Shown one piece after another: positions 15,989 to 25,242 of a stretch of 64,000 bases of DNA. Numbering within the stretch: the first letter of the stretch is position 1; every line of letters starts with the position of its first letter. Source of the stretch: CAXXOK01 sp963678055. GTDB lineage: Bacteria > Bacillota > Clostridia > Christensenellales > Aristaeellaceae. The position numbers were made by a program, and so were the translations under genes. Where the stretch lies: contig OY782679.1 in assembly GCA_963678055.1 (NCBI GenBank), positions 1,860,001-1,924,000 on the forward strand. Reading direction: 5' to 3'. The notes below the pieces were generated by a model, which saw only the letters and a list, made by a program, of their open reading frames with translations, had not been told where the DNA came from and searched no databases.

Positions 15989-17005
15989 ATGGTAGCAGTA
16001 TTGAAAACAGGTGTCCCACAGGAAAAAATCGACAACCTCATCGAATGGTTCCGCAGCCGCAACTTGGATGTGCACGTCTCTCAAGGCGAATATCACACGA
16101 TATTGGGCTTGATTGGCGATACCACTTCCATTGATATTGATTTGCTCAGAAGTCTGGACATCATCGAATCGGTGATGCGGATTACCGAACCTTTCAAAAG
16201 CGCGAACCGCAAATTCCATCCCGACCCCTCGGTGGTGGAGATCGGCAATCTGAAAATCGGCGGCGGCCATTTCCAGATCATTGCGGGTCCGTGTTCGGTG
16301 GAAAACAAAGAACAAATAATCGGCATTGCCCAGAGCATCAAGGCCTCCGGCGCAGGGCTGCTGCGCGGCGGTGCATTCAAACCAAGAACCTCCCCCTATG
16401 ATTTTCAGGGTCTGAAAGCCGAGGGACTTGATTTGCTGTTTGAAGCGCGCAAGCTGACCGGCATGCCGATCGTAACCGAGATTATGAATGCCAATCATAT
16501 TCCGCTGTTTGAAGACGTGGATGTGATTCAGGTCGGCGCACGGAATATGCAGAATTTTGAATTGCTGAAAGAACTCGGCAAGACAAAGAAACCGATTCTA
16601 TTAAAGCGCGGCCTTGCCAACACGCTCAAAGAGCTGTTGATGAGTGCCGAATATATTATGAGCGAAGGCAACCCCAACATTATGCTGTGCGAACGCGGCA
16701 TACGCACCTTTGAAACCTATACCCGCAACACGCTCGATCTATCAGCGGTTCCCATGCTCAAAGAGCTATCCCACTTGCCGGTGGTTATTGACCCAAGCCA
16801 CGCCACCGGGATTGCCAAGCTGGTCAAGCCCATGGCGATGGCCGCTGTGGCCGCCGGGGCGGACGCTGTGATGATTGAAGTACATAACGACCCGCAAAAT
16901 GCCATGTCTGATGGACCCCAGTCCGTTACCCCTGCGGAATTCAGCGAAATTGCGCAGCAGATGATGAAGGTTCGCGAGGTGCTGCAAAGTGGCACCCAAG
17001 CATAG
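15989..17005 (+). CDS. aroF: DAHP synthase (3-deoxy-7-phosphoheptulonate synthase)
   Basis: A 338-residue class I-beta DAHP synthase that condenses phosphoenolpyruvate and erythrose 4-phosphate, the entry step to aromatics. Residues 1-65 form the ferredoxin-like regulatory domain found in Thermotoga/Bacillus-type enzymes (LKTGVPQEKIDNLIEWF). The barrel has IIAGPCSVENKEQ, GGAFKPRTSPYDFQG, LLKRGLANTLKELL, CERGIRTFETYTRNTLDL and PVVIDPSHATG. The N-domain usually mediates Tyr or Phe inhibition. The ATG at 15989 is chosen because it matches the family N terminus; its ribosome binding site is weak (AGTAGGTG). First gene of an eight-gene operon. Confidence 0.95.
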   Translation: MVAVLKTGVPQEKIDNLIEWFRSRNLDVHVSQGEYHTILGLIGDTTSIDIDLLRSLDIIESVMRITEPFKSANRKFHPDPSVVEIGNLKIGGGHFQIIAGPCSVENKEQIIGIAQSIKASGAGLLRGGAFKPRTSPYDFQGLKAEGLDLLFEARKLTGMPIVTEIMNANHIPLFEDVDVIQVGARNMQNFELLKELGKTKKPILLKRGLANTLKELLMSAEYIMSEGNPNIMLCERGIRTFETYTRNTLDLSAVPMLKELSHLPVVIDPSHATGIAKLVKPMAMAAVAAGADAVMIEVHNDPQNAMSDGPQSVTPAEFSEIAQQMMKVREVLQSGTQA

Positions 17006-17843
17006 CAACCTGACCATTGGCATTGCAGGCCTGGGATTGATTGGCGGCTCGCTGGCTAAAGCCTATAAACGGGCGCAGGTGACCGCTGTGTACGGGTATG
17101 ACCATAACAAATCCGTTCAGGATACCGCGCAGCTGCATGGCGCCATTGACGGCGAACTCAATGAAGAAACCATTGCGCAATGCGACGCGATTCTCATTGC
17201 GGTTTACCCAGCTGGTGCGATCACCTACCTGGAAAGCATTGCCCCCTATATCAAAAATACAACAATCGTGTTTGATTGCTGCGGTGTTAAGCGCGCGGTG
17301 TGCGAGCAATGCTTTGCGATTGCACACAAGCACGGATTTACATTCGTGGGCGGTCATCCCATGGCGGGTAAACACACCTCCGGCTTTAAAAGCAGCTCGG
17401 CCGATCTGTTCGACGATGCATCAATGGTGCTTGTCCCGGAAGTGACCGACGATATCCGTCTGTTTGACCATATGGAAACCGCGTTAAAGCCCGTTGGTTT
17501 TGGTCGCCTGACCGTAACCACCCCGGACATGCACGATAAGATGATCGCTTTCACCTCGCAACTGGCGCATATCGTGTCCAATGCGTATATCAAAAGCCCC
17601 ACCGCACGCGCGCACGACGGGTTTTCCGCCGGTAGCTACCGCGATCTGACCAGGGTAGCCTGGCTGGATCCGTCTATGTGGATGGAGTTGTTTTTCTTAA
17701 ACCGCGATATGCTGGTGGAAGAACTCGATATATTCATCAACTCCCTGACCAAATACAAGCAAGCACTGGTCGATAACGATACCGACGCGATGCTTGCCCT
17801 GTTATCCGAAGGCGTAAAGATCAAAGAGGAGGTGGACGGTTGA
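16989..17843 (+). CDS. tyrA: Prephenate dehydrogenase
   Basis: A 284-residue NAD(P)-dependent prephenate dehydrogenase for tyrosine synthesis. Rossmann motif GIAGLGLIGGSLAKAY is at the N terminus, and the catalytic-region motif GGHPMAGKHTSG lies near residue 120. It lacks a C-terminal ACT domain, so it is the short form. The start is GTG at 16989, overlapping the aroF end by 17 bp, with GAGGTG 7 nt upstream. Its stop overlaps the aroB start (TGATG). Confidence 0.93.
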   Translation: MAPKHSNLTIGIAGLGLIGGSLAKAYKRAQVTAVYGYDHNKSVQDTAQLHGAIDGELNEETIAQCDAILIAVYPAGAITYLESIAPYIKNTTIVFDCCGVKRAVCEQCFAIAHKHGFTFVGGHPMAGKHTSGFKSSSADLFDDASMVLVPEVTDDIRLFDHMETALKPVGFGRLTVTTPDMHDKMIAFTSQLAHIVSNAYIKSPTARAHDGFSAGSYRDLTRVAWLDPSMWMELFFLNRDMLVEELDIFINSLTKYKQALVDNDTDAMLALLSEGVKIKEEVDG

Positions 17844-18904
17844 TGGAAACCGTAACCGTACAGGCGTCCACAGCTTACGACGTTTTGATCGGCGACGATC
17901 TGCTGCAATCAGCCGCTTCCATCCTATCCCCCATTGTGAAAAGCGGCCCGGTGACCATCGTATCCGACGATACCGTCTATGCACTCTACGGTGATACGCT
18001 CAAACAACAGCTGACCGCAAACGGAAGCACCGTGCATTCGTTCGTGTTTCCAAGCGGCGAAGCCTCTAAAAATTCAAGCACCTATATTAGGCTCTTAAAC
18101 TTTCTAGCCAGCCACGGCATGAGCCGCGCTGATACCATTGTGGCCCTAGGCGGCGGCGTTGTCGGTGATATGGCCGGCTTTGCAGCCGCAACCTATATGC
18201 GGGGGATCAAAGTCGTGCAAATGCCCACCACACTTTTATCCGCGGTGGATTCCTCCGTTGGCGGGAAAACGGGTATTGATTTGCAGGCAGGCAAAAACCT
18301 GGCCGGTGCGTTCTATCAGCCCAGTCTGGTACTATGCGATTACCGCCTGTTCGACACGCTAGAGCCAGCCGTGTTTGCCAGCGGTATGGGCGAAGTCATT
18401 AAGCACGCGGTACTTGCAGGCGGAGAGCTGAAAACCTTGCTTGAAACCCCCATCCGGGAAAACCTTGCGCAAATCGTGAAGCTGAATGTGCAAATCAAGC
18501 GCGATGTGGTGCAGGCCGACGAACGGGAAGCAGGCACACGAAAGCTGCTAAACCTTGGTCATACCATTGGCCATGCGGTGGAAACGCTAAGCCACTATAC
18601 CCTCTCCCACGGGCAATGCGTTGCCATTGGCACCAGCATGACAGCCCGCATTTGCGCAGCGCAAGGCGTATGCAGCCAGGCCGTCGCCAGCGATGTCATC
18701 CGCCTTTTCCAATTGCATGGACTGCCGACCGAAACCGAATTTACCGCCAAGCAGATTGCTGAAACCGCACGCATGGATAAAAAGCGCCAGACTGATACCA
18801 TCACTTGGGTATGGATTGAAGATTTCGGCCGCTGTATTCTCAAAGATATCCCCATGAACGATTTTGAGTCACTTGTCAGCCTCGGACTCTCCCCAGACCA
18901 TTGA
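17843..18904 (+). CDS. aroB: 3-dehydroquinate synthase
   Basis: A 353-residue protein of standard length, converting DAHP to 3-dehydroquinate. Motifs: ALGGGVVGDMAGFAAATYMRG, MPTTLLSAVDSSVGGKTGID (substrate and NAD site), and the zinc-ligand region LNLGHTIGHAVE...LSHGQCVAIG. The ATG at 17843 overlaps the tyrA stop by one base and has GAGGAGGTGG upstream; an in-frame TTG one codon earlier is not needed. Confidence 0.96.
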   Translation: METVTVQASTAYDVLIGDDLLQSAASILSPIVKSGPVTIVSDDTVYALYGDTLKQQLTANGSTVHSFVFPSGEASKNSSTYIRLLNFLASHGMSRADTIVALGGGVVGDMAGFAAATYMRGIKVVQMPTTLLSAVDSSVGGKTGIDLQAGKNLAGAFYQPSLVLCDYRLFDTLEPAVFASGMGEVIKHAVLAGGELKTLLETPIRENLAQIVKLNVQIKRDVVQADEREAGTRKLLNLGHTIGHAVETLSHYTLSHGQCVAIGTSMTARICAAQGVCSQAVASDVIRLFQLHGLPTETEFTAKQIAETARMDKKRQTDTITWVWIEDFGRCILKDIPMNDFESLVSLGLSPDH

Positions 18905-18914
18905 GGGTAACTGT

Positions 18915-20189
18915 ATGAAAGTAAGCATTCAAAGCCCGCCACGCGGCGGTACCGTAAAAGCCGTGTCCTCCAAATCGCACGCGCACCGCATGTTGATTGC
19001 CGCTGCGCTTGCCGATCAGGAAACGCGTATTTTGTGCAGTGATCAAAACGACGATATCCGCGCAACAGTCAAATGCTTGGAAGCGCTTGGTGCACACACC
19101 CGCTATGCCGATGGTGCTTTCACAGTCAGCCCTATGGCGCGTCCTGTTGATGCAAGCGCGCGAACGCTTCCCTGCGGGGAGAGTGGTTCCACGCTGCGGT
19201 TTATGCTGCCGATTGCCTGCGCACTGGGTGCTAACGCAGAATTAACCATGCAGGGCAGGCTGCCGCTGCGCCCCCTGTCCCCCTTATATGAAGAACTGGT
19301 CGCCCACCAGTGCAAACTATCGGCACAGGGCGTATCGCCGCTCATAACTTCAGGTAAGCTGACAGGCGGCACGTTTAGCATTATGGGCAATGTATCCTCA
19401 CAGTATATTACGGGCCTGCTGTTTGCCCTTCCATTATTGCAGGCCGATAGCCAGATCGATGTCTTAGGCAAACTGGAATCCCGCCCGTATGTCGATTTGA
19501 CCCTGAAAGTGCTTAAGAGCTTTGGTATCGAAATTGAAGACCGCGCCGGAAGCTTCTTCATACGCGGCGGGCAGCAGTATCGCTCGCCCGGAACGCAGAC
19601 CGTGGAGGGCGACTGGAGCAACGCTGCCCCCTGGCTGGTGCTGGGTGCCGTGTCCGATACGCCTGTTACCATTACAGGCCTTTCTATGCAAAGCATGCAG
19701 GGCGATAAAACCTTTATGAATGTATTGCAGCGCTTTGGTGCAAACGTAAGTGCTGATGCGTCCAGTGTCACCGTAAGCGGCGGCACCCTAAAGGGCATTG
19801 ATATGGGCGTACGCGATATCCCGGATCTGGTACCAATGATCACCATTGCCGCACTGGCTGCCCAGGGTGATACACGCATTTTAAGTGCGGCACGCCTGCG
19901 GCTTAAGGAAAGTGACCGACTGAGCACAACCAGCGAAACACTACGCGCCTTTGGCGCTGAGATTACCGAAACGCAGGATTCCCTGCTGATTCAAGGCGTG
20001 CAGCAGCTACATGGCGGCAAAGTGGACTCGCACAACGATCACCGCATAGTAATGATGGCTGCTGTAGCATCCGCGCTGTGCAGCGGCCCGGTGGAAATCG
20101 TGCATGCCGAAGCTGTGAGGAAATCCTATCCCCGCTTCTTTGATGATTTACGCGCACTTGGCGGCGTGGTTACGGAGGAACAGGAATGA
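18915..20189 (+). CDS. aroA: EPSP synthase (3-phosphoshikimate 1-carboxyvinyltransferase)
   Basis: A 424-residue EPSP synthase. Motifs: SSKSHAHRMLIAAALA (N-terminal phosphate-binding region), GESGSTLRFMLPIACALG, LRLKESDRLSTT and SHNDHRIVMMAAVA. I start at ATG 18915 (MKVSIQSPPRGG), preceded by GAGGGTAA, rather than upstream frames that overlap aroB. The stop overlaps the aroC start (ATGA). Whether it is a glyphosate-sensitive or -tolerant class cannot be judged safely by eye. Confidence 0.95.
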   Translation: MKVSIQSPPRGGTVKAVSSKSHAHRMLIAAALADQETRILCSDQNDDIRATVKCLEALGAHTRYADGAFTVSPMARPVDASARTLPCGESGSTLRFMLPIACALGANAELTMQGRLPLRPLSPLYEELVAHQCKLSAQGVSPLITSGKLTGGTFSIMGNVSSQYITGLLFALPLLQADSQIDVLGKLESRPYVDLTLKVLKSFGIEIEDRAGSFFIRGGQQYRSPGTQTVEGDWSNAAPWLVLGAVSDTPVTITGLSMQSMQGDKTFMNVLQRFGANVSADASSVTVSGGTLKGIDMGVRDIPDLVPMITIAALAAQGDTRILSAARLRLKESDRLSTTSETLRAFGAEITETQDSLLIQGVQQLHGGKVDSHNDHRIVMMAAVASALCSGPVEIVHAEAVRKSYPRFFDDLRALGGVVTEEQE

Positions 20190-21262
20190 ACACATATGGT
20201 GAAACGCTGAAAATAACCATTTTCGGGCAATCGCACGGCCCGGCCATCGGTGTGGTAATCGACGGGCTCCCCGTCGGCATAGCGATTGATATGGAGGCAC
20301 TCCAGCGCTTTTTAACCCGGCGTGCGCCCGGCGGTGCCAGCTACGCCACCCCGCGTAAGGAAGCTGATCAGCCCGAGTTTATCGCGGGCCTGGCCGATGG
20401 CAAAACCTGCGGCGCGCCGCTTACGGCCATCATCCGCAATACCGATACGCGCTCCTTTGATTACAGCGCACTGCGCGATGTACCCCGCCCCTCGCAGGCG
20501 GACTATGCCGCGTATAAGAAATTCCATGGCCAGAATGATATCGCCGGCAGCGGGCAGTTTTCCGGCAGGCTGACTGCACCGCTTTGCATCGCAGGCGGCA
20601 TCTGTCTACAACTGCTGGAAAGCCGCGGTATTGCAGTCGGCGCGCATATCCTGTCCATCGGCAACGTGGATGATGATGCGTTTGATCCCATCCATCCCGA
20701 TTTCAGCGGTTTCTCCGCTGACACCCCGCATGTACTCAGTCCCAAAGCATGGGATGCTATGCTAAAGACCATTGAAGTCACCAAAGCGGAGGAAGATTCG
20801 GTTGGCGGCGTAGTCGAATGCGCCGTTACGGGCTTGCCCGCCGGGTATGGCAGCCCGATGTTTGACGGGATTGAAAACCGTATCGCCCAAATGGTATTCG
20901 GTATTCCCGCTGTAAAGGGCGTCTCCTTTGGTAGCGGGTTTGAAGGCTCACGCCTTCGCGGGTCCCAAAACAACGACCCGTATGTGATGGATGGCGGCGA
21001 CGTGCGCACTAAAACCAACAACCATGGCGGTATTTTGGGCGGCATCACCACCGGCATGCCGCTGCTGTTCAAGGCAGCGTTTAAACCGACCTCATCCATC
21101 GGCATGGAGCAGGACAGCGTAAGCCTGTCCAAGCGTGAAAATGTAAAACTGACTATCGAAGGCAGGCACGACCCGTGCATCGTCCCCCGCGCCGTACCGG
21201 TGGTGGAAGCCGCCGCTGCGGTCGCGGTTTGCGATATACTACTTGGCAATCAAGAGCGTTAG
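20186..21262 (+). CDS. aroC: Chorismate synthase
   Basis: A 358-residue chorismate synthase, full length. It begins with the canonical GETLKITIFGQSHGPAIGVVIDGLPVG and has the three family signatures, including GGASYATPRKEADQPEF, FHGQNDIAGSGQFSGRLTAPLCIAGG and the late KTNNHGGILGGITTGMP. It needs reduced FMN, supplied by a separate reductase in most bacteria. Coupled to aroA by ATGA. Confidence 0.97.
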   Translation: MNTYGETLKITIFGQSHGPAIGVVIDGLPVGIAIDMEALQRFLTRRAPGGASYATPRKEADQPEFIAGLADGKTCGAPLTAIIRNTDTRSFDYSALRDVPRPSQADYAAYKKFHGQNDIAGSGQFSGRLTAPLCIAGGICLQLLESRGIAVGAHILSIGNVDDDAFDPIHPDFSGFSADTPHVLSPKAWDAMLKTIEVTKAEEDSVGGVVECAVTGLPAGYGSPMFDGIENRIAQMVFGIPAVKGVSFGSGFEGSRLRGSQNNDPYVMDGGDVRTKTNNHGGILGGITTGMPLLFKAAFKPTSSIGMEQDSVSLSKRENVKLTIEGRHDPCIVPRAVPVVEAAAAVAVCDILLGNQER

Positions 21263-21272
21263 GAGAATAAGC

Positions 21273-22415
21273 ATGGACATGAAAGATTTCCGGGAGCAAA
21301 TCGACAAGGCGGACGACAGGCTGATTCATTCCTTTATCGACAGGATGCAGACATCCGCCGATATCGCCCGCTTTAAGCACGAGAACAAGATTCCGATCTT
21401 TGATTCGGAGCGTGAACGGCACAAAATTGCAAGCATTCTGGAGCAAACGCCCCAGGAGCTGAAATCTTACGCCTCAGCGCTGTATCACCAACTGTTTGAT
21501 CTGTCCCGCAACTACCAGGAGCAGACCCTAAGGCCCGTTTCTCCGCTTGTAGAAGCCATCCGGGATGCGATTGACAATACCGACAAGAGCTTTCCCAAGA
21601 ATCCACCGGTCGCCTGCCAGGGTATTGAAGGTGCGTACAGCCAGTTGGCCTGCGAAAAGCTGTTTGCCATGCCCAACATTATGTACTGTTCCACCTGGGA
21701 AAGCGTATTTGCCGCCGTGGATTCCGGCCTGTGCCGTTATGGCGTGCTTCCCATTGAAAACTCCACCGCCGGTTCCATCAACCTAATCTATGACTTGATG
21801 ATGCATTATCACTTTTATGTTGTGCGCTCTACGCGCCTGAAGGTGAACCATAACCTGCTGGCCAAGCCCGGCACCAAGATGGAGGATATCAAGGAGATTT
21901 TCTCCCATGAGCAGGCCATTACCCAAAGCTCCGGGCTGCTGAAAACCCTGAAGAACGTGAAAGTCACCACCGTTGCCAATACCGCCATGGCCGCTCAGAA
22001 GGTGGCCGAGTCCGACCGCAGCGACGTCGCAGCCCTGTCCTCGCGCCCTTGCGCTGCGCTATACGGGCTGGATTGCCTGAAGGAGTCCGTACAGGATACG
22101 GGCAGCAACTTCACGCGTTTTATCACCATCTCCAAGAAAATGGAAATCTATCCCGGGTCGGACAAATCAAGCGTGAAGCTTGTCGTATCGCATAAACCCG
22201 GTTCTCTGTACCGCATTTTGTCGCTGTTCAATGCACTGGGCATCAACATCAATAAACTGGAAAGCCGCCCCATCCCGGATCGCGACTTTGAGTTTATGCT
22301 GTACTTCGATTTGGATACGCCCATCTACTCTGAGGAGTTTTTGGAGATGATCAACTCGCTGGATTTGACCTGCGAGCAATTTGAATACCTCGGCAGTTAT
22401 CTGGAAGTGATCTGA
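21273..22415 (+). CDS. pheA: Bifunctional chorismate mutase / prephenate dehydratase
   Basis: A 380-residue P-protein. Residues 1-85 are an AroQ-type chorismate mutase (FREQIDKADDRLIHSFIDRM...DSERERHK). Residues about 110-285 are prephenate dehydratase: GIEGAYSQLACEKLF, LPIENSTAGSINLIYDLM, and SNFTRFITISK, which holds the conserved T-R-F. Residues about 300-375 are an ACT domain (KPGSLYRILSLFNALGININKLESRP), which usually binds phenylalanine for feedback control. ATG 21273 follows TTAGGAGAATAAGC. It supplies both the mutase step used by TyrA and the route to phenylalanine. Confidence 0.95.
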   Translation: MDMKDFREQIDKADDRLIHSFIDRMQTSADIARFKHENKIPIFDSERERHKIASILEQTPQELKSYASALYHQLFDLSRNYQEQTLRPVSPLVEAIRDAIDNTDKSFPKNPPVACQGIEGAYSQLACEKLFAMPNIMYCSTWESVFAAVDSGLCRYGVLPIENSTAGSINLIYDLMMHYHFYVVRSTRLKVNHNLLAKPGTKMEDIKEIFSHEQAITQSSGLLKTLKNVKVTTVANTAMAAQKVAESDRSDVAALSSRPCAALYGLDCLKESVQDTGSNFTRFITISKKMEIYPGSDKSSVKLVVSHKPGSLYRILSLFNALGININKLESRPIPDRDFEFMLYFDLDTPIYSEEFLEMINSLDLTCEQFEYLGSYLEVI

Positions 22416-22417
22416 GC

Positions 22418-23638
22418 ATGTACGGTCTGCTGGGCGAAACGCTGAAGCATAGCTTTTCACCTCAAATCCACGCTCGTCTTGGCACTTATGAATACCGGCT
22501 GTTTGAAGTTAAGCCGGAAGATGTGAACACCTTTATGGACGCGCGGGATTTTGATGGCATCAACGTAACCATCCCCTATAAAAAGACCGTAATTCCTTAT
22601 TGTGCGAAGCTTTCTGACCGTGCCAAGCGCATCGGCAGCGTGAATACTATCCTGAAACGAGCGGATGGCACGCTATACGGTGATAATACCGATTATTTCG
22701 GCTTTGCCGCGCTTTTAGATGAAACAGGCTTTGACCCTGCTGGAAAAAAAGCCGTAATCTTGGGCAGTGGCGGGTCTGCGCTCACGGTGCAAGCTGTGCT
22801 GGAAGACCGTGGTGCCGGTGAAATCATCGTTATCTCCCGCAGGGGTGAAAACAACTACCAAAACCTGCATTTACATGCCGATGCCGCTCTGCTGGTCAAC
22901 ACCACGCCGGTCGGCATGTACCCAAATACCGGCGTTGCTCCGGTCTCGCTTGATGCTTTCCCGTCCTGCCAGGCCGTGATTGACATCATCTATAACCCGG
23001 CGAAAACAACGCTTTTATTGACCGCAGAGGCCAAAGGTCTTCCCCATCGCAATGGCCTAACCATGCTGGTAGCGCAAGCCAAGTATGCTGCCGCGCTGTT
23101 TACCGGCCAGGCGATTGATGACGCTCTGATTGGCGAGATCACCCAGAGTATCGCAAGGCAAACGATGAACATTGTGCTGATCGGTATGCCATCCTGCGGG
23201 AAATCTACTGTCGGCAAAGCGCTTGCCAAGCTCACAAACCGAACGTTTTTGGATACGGATACGTGGATTGAGCAAAGCACCGGAGAGCCGATTCCACAGA
23301 TCATCGAAACGCACGGCGAGGCCGCTTTCCGAACACTGGAAACCGCCGCACTGGCCGAGCTTGCTAAACAAAGCGGGAAGGTGATAGCGACCGGCGGCGG
23401 CATTGTGACAATCCCAGATAACCTGCCGCTGATTCGCCAGAATAGTGTATGCGTTTTTTTGCACCGCGATGTGCAAAGCTTAAGCAACAAAGGCAGACCG
23501 CTATCCAAACGATACGGCGTGGAAGCACTGTACACCGCACGCCTGCCCCTGTACCGGGAATTTTGTGAGTTTGAAATTGAAGCCAACGAGAGCATTCAAG
23601 ATATTGCAGAAACCATCAAGGAGGCTTTGCAGTTATGA
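22418..23638 (+). CDS. Shikimate dehydrogenase-shikimate kinase fusion (AroE-AroK)
   Basis: A 406-residue fusion. Residues 1 to about 248 are AroE: YGLLGETLKHSFSPQIHA, DGINVTIPYKKTVIPY, RIGSVNTI, GDNTDYFGF, ILGSGGSALTVQAVL and LLVNTTPVGMYPN. From residue 249 comes AroK: IVLIGMPSCGKSTVGKALA (Walker A), FLDTDTWIE, HGEAAFRTLE, IATGGGIV and GRPLSKRYG. The dehydrogenase part is slightly shorter than free AroE. The joint enzyme would take 3-dehydroshikimate to shikimate 3-phosphate. Reading frame and both active sites look intact, so this is a true fusion, not a frameshift. Starts 2 bp after pheA; overlaps aroQ by ATGA. Confidence 0.94.
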   Translation: MYGLLGETLKHSFSPQIHARLGTYEYRLFEVKPEDVNTFMDARDFDGINVTIPYKKTVIPYCAKLSDRAKRIGSVNTILKRADGTLYGDNTDYFGFAALLDETGFDPAGKKAVILGSGGSALTVQAVLEDRGAGEIIVISRRGENNYQNLHLHADAALLVNTTPVGMYPNTGVAPVSLDAFPSCQAVIDIIYNPAKTTLLLTAEAKGLPHRNGLTMLVAQAKYAAALFTGQAIDDALIGEITQSIARQTMNIVLIGMPSCGKSTVGKALAKLTNRTFLDTDTWIEQSTGEPIPQIIETHGEAAFRTLETAALAELAKQSGKVIATGGGIVTIPDNLPLIRQNSVCVFLHRDVQSLSNKGRPLSKRYGVEALYTARLPLYREFCEFEIEANESIQDIAETIKEALQL

Positions 23639-24081
23639 AATGTCTAGTCATCAATGGTCCCAACCTGAATATGCTGGGCGTACGCGAGCCGGATATTTAC
23701 GGCAAGCAAAGCTATGCCAGTCTGGTGAAGACTCTGCAGCAGGCAGCCGATGCCCGGCAGATTGCAATCGAAATCGTGCAAAGCAACCACGAAGGCGTGA
23801 TTGTGGATACGATTCAGTCCGCGTACAAGAATTTCGACGGCATTATCATCAACCCGGCCGCCTATACCCATACCAGTGTCGCCATTCTGGACGCATTAAA
23901 AGCCGTGGGAATCCCCACGGTTGAAGTGCATCTGTCGGATATTCAATCTCGAGAAGCGTTTCGCAGGCACTCCTACATATCACCCGCGTGCATCCGCACC
24001 ATTGCGGGCAAGGGCTTTGATGGCTATGTGGAAGCGTTGGATGTGCTGCTGACGACTATCACAAAAAAAGTGGAGCATTAA
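23635..24081 (+). CDS. aroQ: Type II 3-dehydroquinate dehydratase
   Basis: A 148-residue type II dehydroquinase. It begins CLVINGPNLNMLGVREPDIYG with the catalytic Tyr, and has NHEGVIVDTIQSA, IINPAAYTHTSVAI and VEVHLSDIQSREAFRRHSYISP. It supplies 3-dehydroshikimate to AroE. Last gene of the operon; its stop codon lies in the loop of the terminator stem. Confidence 0.96.
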   Translation: MKCLVINGPNLNMLGVREPDIYGKQSYASLVKTLQQAADARQIAIEIVQSNHEGVIVDTIQSAYKNFDGIIINPAAYTHTSVAILDALKAVGIPTVEVHLSDIQSREAFRRHSYISPACIRTIAGKGFDGYVEALDVLLTTITKKVEH

Positions 24082-24094
24082 GCTCCACTTTTTT
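24064..24094. terminator. Intrinsic terminator of the aro operon (bidirectional)
   Basis: AAAAAAGTGGAGC pairs with GCTCCACTTTTTT around a 5-nt loop containing the aroQ stop codon. T-runs occur on both strands, so it also ends the convergent minus-strand unit. Confidence 0.9.
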
Positions 24095-24509
24095 ATCTGG
24101 CAATGTATGAGAATTGGTGTTTGCAGTTGCCACAGGTGACCTTCACCTGCCCGGCCTTGCGCGGCACGCGCAGCCAGGACTTGCAGTTTGGGCACTTGAA
24201 ATAGTGGTACTGTTTGCGGTTTTTAAGGCGATTGCGCTTATGCGCGATCGCTTTTTTAACTTTCGTTGCCTGGCTTACATAGCGCAGGTTTTCCTTGCTG
24301 CGCTTGATGGTATTTTTGGACAAAATACGTGCAATCGCCAGCACATAAATGATCATCGAAAGGATGTTCAGCAGCGCGCTGGAGACGATCATCGAAACGA
24401 ACAAAAGCGCGATACCCAGCCATAGCATGTGTACCGATAGCTTGTCCGCCCCGTAGCGGCCGGCCATGAATGTACGCAGTTTATATTTCAATCGTTCCAT
24501 CAGGTTCAT
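24093..24509 (-). CDS. Small membrane protein with C-terminal zinc ribbon
   Basis: A 138-residue protein. Residues about 27-62 contain two hydrophobic helices (HMLWLGIALLFVSMIVSSA and LSMIIYVLAIARI), followed by a very basic segment (KVKKAIAHKRNRLKNRK) and a zinc ribbon, CPNCKSWLRVPRK...CGNCKHQF. The ribbon is probably cytoplasmic, and the basic stretch suggests nucleic acid or ribosome contact. No named function is recognised. It is the last gene after the DnaJ-like and DUF5685 genes, 19 bp from the former. The ATG has only a weak ribosome binding site; ATG three codons on is an alternative start. Confidence 0.75.
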   Translation of the reverse strand: MNLMERLKYKLRTFMAGRYGADKLSVHMLWLGIALLFVSMIVSSALLNILSMIIYVLAIARILSKNTIKRSKENLRYVSQATKVKKAIAHKRNRLKNRKQYHYFKCPNCKSWLRVPRKAGQVKVTCGNCKHQFSYIAR

Positions 24510-24528
24510 TCCATCTTACCCCCGAATA

Positions 24529-25242
24529 TTATAGGCAGCCCCCGCGGCAGCAAAAGCTGCACGCGCAGTTAACGGCAATACAGGTCAGGCACGGGTTGCT
24601 GCATATGCCGCCCATGAATCCCTGCCGCATGCTGGACTGGCGGTAGGCCTGTCCCCCGGACTGCAGCTGGTTATACAATGCGCGAAACACGGGCTGCCCA
24701 GGGTTCATCTGCACGGCCATACGCGCATGGTTCAGCGCTGACATGCGGTTCCCCTGTGCCAGGTCAACCATCGCGCTCCAATAGTGCCACCCGGCTTGCC
24801 GGTCGGTAATACCCAATAGCAGTTGTCTAGCCAGGGCAAAGTTCTTTTGTATATAGGCGGCTTCTACCTGGCGCAAGCGCGGGTCTGTTTCATTGTAGGT
24901 AGCATACGAGGAATATTGGCTGGATTGCTGCGCGCGGCGGAAAAACTCCTCAAATCCTGCAAAAGGATTGGCCTGTCCCCCGCCGGTGTAGGTATAACGC
25001 TGTCCGCCATAGCCGCCAAACGGGCTGGATTGGCTGTAGGCTCCACCCGGCTGTGCCTGGCCTTTGTGCTTGATGAGGATGTTATAGGCTTCGTTAATTT
25101 CCTTCATCTTGTTCTCGGATGCAATACTGCCGCCATTGAGGTCCGGGTGATATTGTTTGGCCAGCTTACGGTACGCCACCTTGATTTCATCATCGGTAGC
25201 GGTCGCAGGCACACCAAGCACCTCATACGGACTTCTGTTCAT
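24529..25242 (-). CDS. J-domain protein with Cys-rich C-terminal tail
   Basis: A 237-residue protein. Residues 3-62 are a J domain (YEVLGVPATATDDEIKVAYRKLAKQYHPDL, HPD motif intact), so it should stimulate a DnaK ATPase. A Gly/Tyr/Gln-rich linker follows, then a helical TPR-like segment (about 115-190, with QAGWHYWSAMVDLAQGNRMSALNHARMAVQ). The last 25 residues hold eight cysteines (CSNPCLTCIAVNC, CSFCCRGGC), which could bind metal or be lipidated. It lacks the zinc and substrate domains of DnaJ proper. Start ATG overlaps the DUF5685 stop (ATGA), so the pair is translationally coupled. Confidence 0.88.
   Translation of the reverse strand: MNRSPYEVLGVPATATDDEIKVAYRKLAKQYHPDLNGGSIASENKMKEINEAYNILIKHKGQAQPGGAYSQSSPFGGYGGQRYTYTGGGQANPFAGFEEFFRRAQQSSQYSSYATYNETDPRLRQVEAAYIQKNFALARQLLLGITDRQAGWHYWSAMVDLAQGNRMSALNHARMAVQMNPGQPVFRALYNQLQSGGQAYRQSSMRQGFMGGICSNPCLTCIAVNCACSFCCRGGCL

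Noticed and set aside
22418..23638. AroE-AroK as an artefact of a missing stop or frameshift
   Set aside because: Both domains are intact in one frame with a natural linker, and neighbouring genes are correctly spaced.
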